Position numbers and translations under genes: made by a program. The notes under the pieces were generated by a model. That model did no database searches. It was not told where the DNA came from and saw nothing but the letters and a program-made list of their open reading frames with translations. A stretch of 64,000 nucleotides of DNA from Rattus norvegicus. Its lineage: Eukaryota; Chordata; Mammalia; Rodentia; Muridae. The DNA lies in assembly GCF_036323735.1 (NCBI RefSeq), contig NW_026947368.1:1-64000 (forward strand), written 5' to 3'. This document shows positions 35,616 to 45,245 of this stretch, piece by piece; within the stretch, counting starts at the first letter, position 1; every line of letters starts with the position of its first letter.

Positions 35616-36865
35616 CCAAGCACCAGTGCAGAAAGATGAGCTCCAATCTTTATTACATAAAGAAAAAAATCACTTCGACCCTTTTAATGCTAAGTGAATT
35701 AAACCCAAGTGTGTAAGAGAAAAGCCTTGTTCCTTTTGATAAGAGTAAGCCTGCATTGCTATTAAGAAATGACCTGTTCTGTCCCATGGTAAGGAGAAAC
35801 CAGACTGCACCTTCCGCTCTTTCCAGCTTCTTCTGTTTTCCTCATCTCCTCTGCATTCTGCAGATTGCCCTCTTATGTTACTTATAGTATCTACATTATA
35901 CCTTTCTACATTTCTTCTCAGCCCAGATATTTTTGGCTCTGTTCTACTAAGCTCCGTTCTCCTTAGCTCAAAGCTGACTTTTCAGCTCGGCCCCTCTCAA
36001 GCTCAGTCCATCTGTCTCTGTCCTTCCAGTTCAGTCCTTCTCTCTCAGTCCTTTTTTGTGTTTATTTCTTTCTCCTCAGCATTTAAACATATTTCAGAAT
36101 ACATGATCACATGTTACAAAGTTCATCTCTAGTTCATATGAAAGATCAAAGCATAAATTGAAATACAATTTACAACCGAGAATTTTTACATGAATATTTA
36201 TCAGGAGTAATTATCTGGCTAAACATTCATCACCAGTGTCAGCTCTATAGGTTCACTGAAGGTCTAAAACCATAGTTGATAGAGAAGTTATTTACAGATA
36301 AACCCAGTCAATATCTTATCATCTGTCCTTGCACCTGTAACAAATCATTTCTTCTCTTTTTATGACTCTTGATAACTGTTTTACAACCTTGTTAATGGGT
36401 TCTGAATAGGATAAAGTCTGTTTACTATCTCAGAAGAATTAACTGGTGACACCTGGTAGACTGGCAGAGTTCTCACTGCAATTTTGACTATAAAAAGAGA
36501 CTTCTAGCAGTCCCACTATAAAAGAGCTTAATAACCATTGATATAATATTAGAAATTATTGTAGGATCATTATTAAGTGTAAAGAATTGATCTATTTGTC
36601 TGTATAGCATCACTACAGGACAGTACAACTTCGTAGCTCTGAAGAGATCTCCTCCAAGTGGGTGTGCTCTTACTCAATGATTGTTATATATTTCTAATAA
36701 TAACAACAGGAATAGCATTTCAATAGCAGGAAAATTTCCCAAAATGTATCCCTTACAGCCTTGCTTAATAAGGGCAAACAAGTTGTGGACTATAAAATAA
36801 TCCAAGGCTGTCCATCTGAGGATGACCACCTGCTAGTTATTAGCTTGTCCTCTTATGGCTCCTGA
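35616..36865 (-). mobile_element. Possible LTR/ERV fragment, minus strand
   Basis: Suggested by gagctccaatctttattaca (35640-35659), the complement of an AATAAAG polyadenylation region, followed by CT-rich DNA with repeated agctc/cagtcc motifs and tataaaaag-type sequence near 36489 and 36519. I could not find a partner LTR or any coding remnant, so this is tentative. Confidence 0.3.
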
Positions 36866-36869
36866 CACT

Positions 36870-39800
36870 TTCCTCTCAGTCCCACATGGTACCTTCTCCA
36901 AAACTGACAATAACATCCATCACGAAACATGCCTCAACAGATACAAGAAGATTGAATTAATTCCATGCATCCTACAAGATCATTACAGACTAAAAATTGT
37001 CTACAATAACAACAAGAACAACCAAAGACCGACTTATACATGGTAGCTGAGGAATGATTTACTCGAGGAGAAGTTATTCAAATAGAAATAAAGAAAAAAA
37101 ATTAAAGACATTCTTGAATTTAATGAAAATGAAGGCCTAACTTGAAAATACAAAAAAGCAATGCTAAGAGAAAAACTGATAGCTCTGAGACCCTCAACAA
37201 AGAAACAGGAGCTATGATACACTAGCAGTTTGACAGAACACTTGAAATCTCAGAACTAATAAAATACAAATACACCAAGAGGACTAGACAATAGGAAATA
37301 TTCAAACTCCGGACTGAAATCAACCAAGTAGAAACAAAAGGAATTATATAAAGAATCAAGAAAACCAGGAGCTGGTTCTTTAAAAAAATCCAGAAGACAG
37401 GTAAATCCTTATTATTCAAATTAAAAATAACAAAATCATAAGTGAAATAGAGATATAACCATAGAAAATGAGAAAACTCAAAAAATTATCAGATCCTACT
37501 ATAAAAGCCTATACTTAACAGAACTGGAAAGTAAGGATTAAATGGATAATTTTCTAGACAGATACAAGGTACCAAAGTTGAATCACGATCAGATAAACCA
37601 TCTAAATACTCCCATAACTCGTAAAGTAGTAGAAGCAGTCGTTAATTGTCTCCCAACAGAAAGATCCCTGGACCAGGAAGGTTTAGTACAGAATTCTCTC
37701 AGACATTCATAAAATACCTAATACCAATATTCTCCAAACTATTCCACAAATTAGAAATAGAAGGAACACTACACAATTCCTTCTCTGACGCCACAGTTAT
37801 GCTTATAAGTAAAGCAAACAAAGACCCAACAAAGAAAGAGAATTTCAGATCATTTTTTTCATGAATTTCCCTGCAAAAATTCTGAGTAAATTTCTTGCAT
37901 GCAAATTCCAAGAACACATCAAAACAATGATACATCATGATCAAGTATGCTTCATCCCAAGAATACAGGGATGGATTAATATACAGAACCTAATAACCAA
38001 TCAGTCTAATCCACTACAAAAACAAATCAATGAAAAAAAACAAGCAATCATCTCATTAAATGCTGAGAAAACATTTTATAGAACCTAACCCTTCATGGTA
38101 AAACTCTTGGAAATATCAGAAATTCAAGTACCGTACTGAAGAACAGTAAAAGCAATATACAGGAAACCAGTAGCTAACATCAAACTAAATGGAGAGAAAC
38201 TTAACACAATCCCACTAAAATCAGGAACTAGACAAGGACACACACTCTCTCCCTACCTTTTCAATATAGTATTTGAAGTCCTAGCCAGAGTAATTAGACA
38301 ACAAATGGAGGTAAAGAGATACATATTGCAAAGGAAGTATTCAAAATGTCACTATATGCATGCAGATTATGTGGTAGTATATTTATGTGACCCCACAAAT
38401 TCCACAAGTGAACTTCTAAGCCTGATAAACAACTTTGGCAGAGTGACAGAATATAATATTGATTCAAACAAATAAGTAACTTTCCTCTACTCAAAAGAGA
38501 AAAAGGCTGAGATAGAAATTACGGAAATGACACCCTTGACAATAATAAAGAAGCTTATAAAATAACTCAGATTCACTCTAACCAAGCAAGTGAAAGATAT
38601 ATATGACAAGAAAACAAGTCTATGAAGAAAGAAATTGAAGATCTCAGAAATTAGAAAGAACTCCCATGTTCGTGTATTGGCAGGATTAATATTGTAAAAA
38701 TGGCCATTTTACCAAAAGCAACCTATAGATTGAATGGATTCCCCATCAATATTCCAAATCAATTCTTCACAAACATAAAAGTGAAAGTTTTCAAATTTAT
38801 TTGCAATAAAATAAATCACAGGATAGAGAAAATTATTCTGAAAAAAAAATCATTTTGGAGAAATCACCATCCCTGAGCTCAAGTTGTATTACAGAGCAAT
38901 TGTGATGAAAAATTGTATTGTATTGGTATTGAGACAGGCAGGTAGATCAATGGAATAGAATTGAAGATGCAGAAAAGAACCCACACAACTTCATTATTGA
39001 AAAAGGATCTAAAATCATTCAGTGGATAAAAATTGTGCTGTTTCAACTGAAGGACAGAATGCAGGAGAATGCAAATCAATACATTCCTATCTCCTTGTAC
39101 ACAGCTCAAGTAAAAGTGGATTAAAGACCTCCAAATAAAACCAGAGAAACTGAAACTAATTAAAGAAAAAGCAGGGAAAACCTTGAACACATTGGTACTG
39201 GGGAAAATTTCCTGAATAGAACACCAATTACTTTTGCTCTAAGATCAAGAATCGACAAATAGAACTTCATAAAATTTCAAAGTTAGTGTAAAGCAAAGAC
39301 CACTGTATTTAGTTTCATACAGCAACATACAGATTGGAAAAAGATTTTACCAATCCTACATCTGATAGAGAGCCAATATCCAATATTTACAAAAAACTCA
39401 AGGAGAAGATTTACTCCAGAGAATCAAATAACACTATTTAATAGTGGGCTACAGTTCTAAACAAAAATTCTCAACTGATGAATATTGAACAGCTGAGAAG
39501 CACCTAAACTAATATTCAACATCCTTAGTCGTTGGGGAAAAGCAATTTAAAACAATCCATAGATTCTACCTCATACCAGTCAGAATGGCTAAGATAAAAA
39601 ATCAGTTGACAACAGACTCTGGCAATGGTGTGGAGAGAAAGGAACACTCTGTCACTGTTGATAGTGCAAGCTCTTAAAACCACTCTGGAAACCAGGCTGG
39701 AGGTTCTGCAGAGAATTGAACATAGTATTTACTACCTGAGGACCCAGCTGTACCATTCGATGGCACATACCCAAAACTTGCTCCCACCTACAACAAGGAC

Positions 39801-40045
39801 ACGTGCTCCACTATGGTCATAGCAGTCTTATTTATAAAAGAGAGAAGCTGGAAAGAACCCAGATGTCCCTCAAAATAGAAACAGATTCATATAATGTGGT
39901 ACATTTACACAATGGTTTGATACTCAGCTGTTAAATAGAATGACTTCATGAAATTCATAGGCAAAAGGATGAAATCAGAAAATATCATCCTGAGTGAAGT
40001 AACCCAATCACAAATAAAGGCACATAGCATGTACTCACTGGTAAG
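36870..40045 (+). pseudogene. L1-C ORF2 remnant
   Basis: Endonuclease end at 36870-37046 (FLSVPHGTFSKTDNN), RT fingers region at 37646-37870 (KIPGPGRFSTEFSQTFI) and template-binding part at 37861-38088. At the catalytic site (about 38340-38370) the FADD codons are split by an extra base, so the motif is lost. The tail end is recognisable at 39625-39822. Stops and frameshifts occur throughout. Confidence 0.88.
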
Positions 40046-40804
40046 GGGGTACTCTCTAGAATGTCCCAGGTACTAGGGATGCGACAGGTTCCCCGGACCC
40101 AACAGTGATGACATTAGCCAACATACACAACAGTGATATTGAACCTGAAGAAACCAATTGCAGTAGATAGACATAGCCCCCAGTGCAAGGATGGGACCAG
40201 TCACCCAGCTCTTATTAAAGCAGAGTTATCCCTGTCTAATGAAAAGGCAGGGGCAAAAATGGAGCAGAGGCTGGAGGAAAGGCCTTCCAGAGATCTGCAG
40301 ACACCAAACCGGACACTGTTGCTGTTGCTGAGATGTGCTTGCAAACAGGAGTCTGATATGCCTGTTCTCTGAGAGGCTTTGCCAGGAAAGCCAACCATTG
40401 AACTGAACCTAGAGATCCCAATGGATGAAGTAGGGGAAGGGATTTAGAATCTGAAGGGGATTGTAATTAGAGGTAGAACAATGATTTCAATTAACCAGAC
40501 CCCTCAGAGTACCCCTGGCCCTAACCACCAACTATAGAATATACATTGTCTGGTACCCTACATATGTAGCAGAGAACAGCCTCAACTCACATCAGTGGAA
40601 AGGTAAGCACTTGGTCCTTTAGATGCTTGATGTCCTAGAGAAGAGCAATTCAGAGAACAGTGATTCTAGATGGGTGAGGCAAGAATGATTGGGAGAGTTG
40701 GGGAGGCACCCTCTTAGAAACAAAGAGGAGGAGTATGTGGTGGATGGAGTTTATTAACAGGATCTGGAAAGGGGTTAATATTTGAAATGAAAACAAATAC
40801 AATG

Positions 40805-40806
<2 letters not shown>
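40046..40806 (+). other. L1-C 3'UTR
   Basis: Non-coding. It contains the purine tract region (aggaggagtatgtggtggat) and ends with tttgaaatgaaaacaaatac before the microsatellite. An 80-codon frame at 40133-40372 has no protein family signal. Confidence 0.75.
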
Positions 40807-40855
<49 letters not shown>

Positions 40856-40856
40856 T
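40807..40856. repeat. (AAT)n microsatellite at the L1-C tail
   Basis: About 15 AAT units grown on the L1 A-tail. The matching place in the right arm (about 63896-63915) has only a few imperfect units. Confidence 0.97.
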
Positions 40857-40861
40857 ATAAA

Positions 40862-41205
40862 GGAGTGGTATTTTCCATACATTATTTTACTGCTCAGGTT
40901 AGCTTGGAACACTTATTGTTCCCTAGATGCATATTTCTTCCTACAGTTCCTGATTGCTTGTTTCTCTGAGGAGTGTAGCCTTAGATCTTTCTCTTCATTC
41001 AAAGAAGGCATAACACTTAACTCCTTTCTCCAAGCAAGGGAGATTGTAGATATGTCTGTAAAAGGCGGGAGGTATTTGCACAATCTAATTGGGGATCACC
41101 AAAAGAATTATTTAAAAGAAAAGTTTGTAATGCAAACAGTTGTATTCAATCAGCTTACCAGTATTGAAAGCATCCCAGGATTTCTAGCCAGGCAACTGCG
41201 TAAGA
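40862..41205. other. Left-arm-specific stretch
   Basis: No counterpart in the right arm, where aataaaggcaactgc joins directly. Flanks here are ataaagg|agtgg and tagccagg|caactg, so the right arm may have lost it by a deletion between agg repeats. No coding or repeat content recognised. Confidence 0.75.
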
Positions 41206-41790
41206 TATCAAGAGACATTTAGAATTTCAATACATGTGACTAGAAAAAATACATTCCATTGTGTAGCATACTCAATATTTCAAAACTATCATATTGGAAA
41301 GAATATTAAGAGCTTTAGGACAAGAAAAAATAGTGATACATCTAGGCAGAAGCATCACAGTAACACCTGGAAGTCACATGGAATTCTAATATCAATCCCA
41401 TGCATTCTATGCTCTATTCACATCCTCACATGTTCATTCCGTAACACAGTCAACCAGTGGTTTTCTAGTCCCTGCAGTCTCTGAGGAGCAAGGGTCTGGA
41501 TCAGCCTTTCCCATTTGCTTATGATGTTCCAAGACACATCACTGCACCACTGATGGCCTCCAGTTAGAGCGATTTATCCTGTTGTAATATTCGCTTGACC
41601 GCACAATGTCCTAAGCACCCCTTTCCCTTTCCATTCATGTTGCTCCTTCCAGAATCCCTTATCTCGGCCCCTGACAGAGAGCAGATAGCACTCTGGACTC
41701 AAAGGAAGAGAGTCGATAGGGTTCCTCCTCAATCAGAAAGCTTGGATGATCGCGCCACTACTACAAATACTGACAAGTGAGGCAGCTCCT
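41206..41790 (+). other. 5' part of the left-arm gene-like block
   Basis: Shared with the right arm (complement of about 63290-63880), so part of the duplicated locus. No protein-like frame is common to both arms in this part. By position it would be upstream or promoter sequence of the block. Confidence 0.55.
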
Positions 41791-41794
41791 GACT

Positions 41795-42020
41795 GGTCCG
41801 TGCAGACCTCGCGACTGCAACGTGCAGACCTCGCTATTGCCCCACGCAGACCTCGTGACTGCCCCAGCAGACCTTGTCACTACCCCGTGCAGACATCGAG
41901 ACTGCCCCTTGGAGACCTCGCAACTGCCCCATGCAGACCTTGCGACTTCCCCGTGGAGACTTCGCAAGTGCCCGGTGAAGACCTCGCAACTGGTCCGTGC
42001 AGACCTCGCTACTGCCCCGT
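41795..42020 (+). repeat. 22-bp minisatellite, about 10 copies (left arm)
   Basis: Unit close to tgcagacctcgcgactgcccc, 21-22 bp, with CpGs in most units. The right arm (63192-63285) has about 3 units plus a partial one. Translating it gives repeating peptide in several frames on both strands, so open frames here are repeat artefacts unless shown otherwise. Confidence 0.95.
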
Positions 42021-42049
42021 GCTAACTCGAGGACAGCCCCTATCCAACT

Positions 42050-42409
42050 TTGTTTCCTGAGATCAAGGTTCACTCGAGATTCCCCTGCTTTTCTTTCTGG
42101 ACTTGTCCACAGTTCTCGGGAGAGAGACCCATACTCAAAGGATACAGCTCAACTGATGTTCACCAAGACTCACCTCTGGGCAAGTACATTCACTGCCCCT
42201 TACGTGGTAGTAGCCCATTCACGATTTCTTGTTCAATTTTCTTAAAGACTAAACAGCCAGATGTGTGGAGAGAGGCCAGCGAGCCTCATCCGGGACTTTA
42301 CCCTCTGATCATGCACTGCCGATTTCCCAGCCTCCACAGCCTGGAAGCCCCTTCAGTGTCCCCCCAAGCAGATTATAACACCGGACTCCAATGGGGGAAG
42401 CACTTCTAG
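42050..42409 (+). pseudogene. Gene-like frame, left arm, part 1
   Basis: Open in the same frame as 42410-42934 and separated from it only by a TAG at 42407-42409. The first codon is not ATG. The C-terminal part carries the first copy of a repeated peptide (PSVSPQADYNTGLQWGKHF). No known domain recognised. The right arm has the matching peptide stretch at about 62700-63180 but in shifted frames. Whether this was ever translated is unproven. It could equally be untranslated sequence of a repeat-rich transcript. Confidence 0.4.
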
Positions 42410-42500
42410 GGTTCCCAGCCTCCGCCACCTGAGACTGCCTTCAGTGTCCCCGAACCAGATTACAACATCATTCCTCAATGGGGGAAGCACTTGAATAGCA
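42328..42500 (+). repeat. About 85-bp direct repeat, 2 copies (left arm)
   Basis: Copies at about 42328-42409 and 42412-42493, each starting ttcccagcctcc and ending aatgggggaagcactt. The right arm (about 62640-62895) has three copies in complement. The period keeps the same reading frame between copies, giving DYN-x-x-x-QWGKH twice. Confidence 0.9.
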
Positions 42501-42934
42501 GAGACCCGAGCAAGTTTGCACCTCCAGGACTACTTACATGGACTCGGCACAAGTTCAGGTGCCCAAAACCCTATGAAGACCAGAGATTCAAAAAATCTGA
42601 TGCTCGTGTTAAAGAAAACCTACAGAAACTCAAAGATCATATAAAGGCTTCAGTCAGTAAGAGGGCCCTAGACCCCAGAAGGGAACTGACTGAGAACAAG
42701 AAATGGACAGTTCCACTTCCTCTGAGGGTTCCTTGGGGCATGAGTAATCCACTGACCAAGGATAGCAGATCACTGAGTAACACACTGACCAGGGATACCA
42801 GAAGATCTGCTTTACATCCTGCTACTAGAAAAAAGAGTGGCCTCATCTTTAGTGCCCATTCTTGGGAAGATGAAAAAAAAAAGCAGGTTATGTCTACTGG
42901 GTTTGAAAAAATCTGGACTTTGACGAGTTGGTAG
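42410..42934 (+). pseudogene. Gene-like frame, left arm, part 2 (unknown family)
   Basis: About 174 open codons, very basic: the DYN...QWGKH repeat, then FAPPGLLTWTRHKFRCPKPY, a Lys-rich segment (ENLQKLKDHIKASVSKR) and a run of spaced SNPLTKD / SNTLTRD motifs. I do not recognise the family. The right-arm copy (62206-62679, minus) keeps the same frame, with substitutions mostly leaving the pattern intact and no early stop, which suggests ancestral coding. No ATG lies at a sensible start. The frame ends where a 1-bp loss relative to the right arm (about 42910) shifts out of the frame used by 42928-43305. Base use is GC-richer than the flanks. Confidence 0.5.
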
Positions 42935-43305
42935 CCAGAGTGCCTGCAACATCTACAAACCACAGTGCTGGAGAGAACAGTGAAAGTTTCAGAGAAAACC
43001 ACACTGTACCTGGGCCACCTTCTGCTGACTCTTCTACTGACAAACTGGGCCAGGTAATATTCACACACATTCCAGGTTCCCAACATCATTCCCTATCTAG
43101 ACATGGAGAACTTGGATCTCCCATTTTTCCCCAAGATGTTCCTATCCACCCAGGACTTTCCGGAAATAACCAAATGTTTCCAATATTCAATAGGGTTTTT
43201 CGACATTTGTCCAGGTGTCCAAAATTCTTCCCATTGATCCTTAACGGAAAATCATATGTTCTCCTCTTCCAGAAGGAGTGTTTTTTTTTCTTCTATTTTC
43301 ATTAA
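42928..43305 (+). pseudogene. Gene-like frame, left arm, part 3 (repeat-encoding)
   Basis: About 118 codons before L1 sequence intrudes. Matches the right-arm frame 61806-62183 closely (shared: ELGSPIFPQDVP then HPGLSGNNQM). It contains about four imperfect units of roughly 20 residues, with Pro and Ser-Gly-Asn landmarks. Related units make up the minus-strand block 52345-54885. The C-terminal Phe-rich end is translated L1 T-tract. Family unknown. Confidence 0.5.
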
Positions 43306-43557
43306 CTTGCAAATTTATTATTTACATTTCAAATGTTATTCCCTTTCTAGGTTATAGGTTTACATTTTCCTAGCTCTTCCCACTCAGCTTCTATAGGGGT
43401 GTTCCTAACCCGATCCACCCCCATATTACTTTCCTTCACTGGGGTTTTAGTCTTGGGAGGACCAAAGTCTTCCCCTTCCACTGGTGCCACTACTAGGCAT
43501 TCAGTGATACCAATGATTTTGGAGTCCCGGGTTAGTTCATGTATAGTCTTTGGGTAG
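43285..43557 (-). mobile_element. L1 3' end, minus strand, at the inner end of the left arm
   Basis: T-run (43281-43290), then ttatttacatttcaaatgtt and the 3'UTR complement with ggaagactttggtcctcccaag in complement. It occupies the same position relative to the gene-like block as the 3' end of L1-D in the right arm, so both descend from one insertion. It stops abruptly at about 43557 where tandem unit A begins. Confidence 0.88.
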
Positions 43558-44823
43558 TAGCATGTAACCACTAATGAAGACAAGACAATTCTCTAGATTT
43601 AGAGAGATGGAGTATGTAAAGGTTTCCACTGTGTCACAAGAGACTCTCCTGGAAAAGGCACTCTTGAAACTGGTCAATATAAGGAAAGCTGTTCAGCAGG
43701 TAGGACATGGAGGTTCTCAGTGACATCATCATCATTAGGTCCTTCCCGAAAAATATCTTGTAACCTGGAGAGCCTTAGCTCCTTCTGTGAGGTCAGAAGT
43801 GTTGTTGTGACACCACCTGCTTCTCAGATATTCCTTCAGTACATCTAGGGTTTGTAACTGGCCTTTAATTCAGAGTAAACAGCCATTTTTTAGGGAGAGC
43901 AAAGAGGATGAAAGGATCCAAGAAGAGGAGAAGGAAGCTGCCCTTCTGTCATGGTATAAAAAAGGAAGAAATACATGGTCCACTGGAGAGCTCAGTGAAT
44001 CCTGGGTAGGTGTTTAGTGTGTTCCCTGAACAGACAGCATTGATCTGACCCTTCCACATATGGGAATCAAGAGCTGTGAGCCTCTCAGAAGCATCTGGAC
44101 TTCCCTGTTCTTATGGTTCCTGGAAGTCAGAGAGTTTATATCATTAATTTCTTTATTCCCAAAGCCAAGGGTTGGGAAGGGCACAGTTGATTTCCTGAGA
44201 GCTCATGGACTTTTCTCTTTTTGAAAAGAAGAAAAAGGTCCTAAGGAAAAAGGGAGAGACAGGAATTGTGTCCCTAGCTCAGAGAAAACTCCTCCATGGT
44301 TTGGATACCTATATTGCAGTTTGTGTCTGACACTGATATCTGGGAGAGAGAAGTGCTTCTAGTTGAGATTTCATCATCTGTCTTTCACTAGTATTACTCT
44401 GATTACCATTCCCTTACAGTAATCCTTTAGATTTCAATAGGTGAGATTAGGTAGCAGTTTCTTTTACTTTTTCCATTTTTTTTTATTTTTTGGCAAAATT
44501 CATTGCTTATTTAATTGGATATTTCTATATTTACATTTCAAATGTTATTTTCTTGCCCAGTCTCCTGTCAATATGAGCCCTAACTGACCCCTCTCCCCTT
44601 CTTCTATAACCTCCCATACTGCACCTTGACATTCCCTTGAACTGGGAGTCAAACCTGGAAAGACCAAGGGCTTCTCCTTCTATTGGTGCCCAACAGGGTC
44701 ATCCTCTGTTACATATGCAGTTGGAGCCATAATTCTGTCCATGCACAAAATATTGGGTTAGTACCAGAAATCTCTGGTTCTTTGGCATTGTTTTTCTTAT
44801 GTAGTTGAAAGCCCCTTCAGTTC

Positions 44824-45245
44824 TGTTTGGAGCAACACTCTTGATGCCCTCCACTGTTGATGATATTATTATGGTTAGAATTTACTATCACTATTTTCAT
44901 GGAAAATCCCCACCAAGCTGCAAAATAGTAATACACATTTGGTGGTAAAGAAAAAATAATACTATTTTAAAGTTGTCCTGCTGACTAATAATATGACAAA
45001 CCTGTGACATTTCTGATACTTTGTGAACATCACCTTATTACCTGACCACACCAGTATTGTATGTTGGTCCTGGGTAAATGTTTCTTACTTTTCCCTGCCC
45101 TCTGTTACCCCTGTTATGGTATAAATTCAGCCTTGGAGGAAAATAAAATTGCCGCCCTGGTCAGACTCCTGTCTTAACGTCATTCTTTGTCCCAAGAACC
45201 CTTGTCCCAATTCTATTCCAGGCACCCTCTGATCTCTCACTTACA
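44824..45245 (+). repeat. ERV-3 5' LTR
   Basis: TATA-like ggtataaattcagccttgga at about 45118 and the polyadenylation signal in gaaaataaaattgccgcc at about 45140. A likely splice donor (agaggtaagctt, about 45545) lies about 300 bp further on, followed by a T/G-rich leader. Confidence 0.88.

Larger units (their letters stand above)
36870..40806 (+). mobile_element. L1-C: 5'-truncated LINE-1, plus strand
   Basis: Begins inside the ORF2 endonuclease (about two-thirds through it), runs through RT and C-terminus to about 40045 and ends with a 3'UTR to 40806 and an (AAT)n tail. 5' truncation is the usual result of incomplete target-primed reverse transcription. The last part of this element is also in the right arm of the inverted duplication (63910-64000, complement). 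Confidence 0.92.
40730..43557 (+). repeat. Left arm of a large inverted duplication
   Basis: Reads as the reverse complement of 61530-64000. Order here: L1-C tail with (AAT)n, gene-like block, 3' end of a minus-strand L1. The right arm shows the same order in complement. Arms differ by scattered substitutions, a roughly 335-bp stretch present only here (about 40862-41196) and repeat-copy changes. The spacer is about 18 kb. The right arm runs off the window, so the full arm length is unknown. Confidence 0.92.

Noticed and set aside
40787..40969. Poly-asparagine protein
   Set aside because: Product of the (AAT)n tail of L1-C.
41746..42060. CRISPR-like array or a repeat protein on both strands
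   Set aside because: Units are contiguous 22-bp minisatellite copies with no spacers, in a mammalian genome. Frames are open on both strands because of periodicity.
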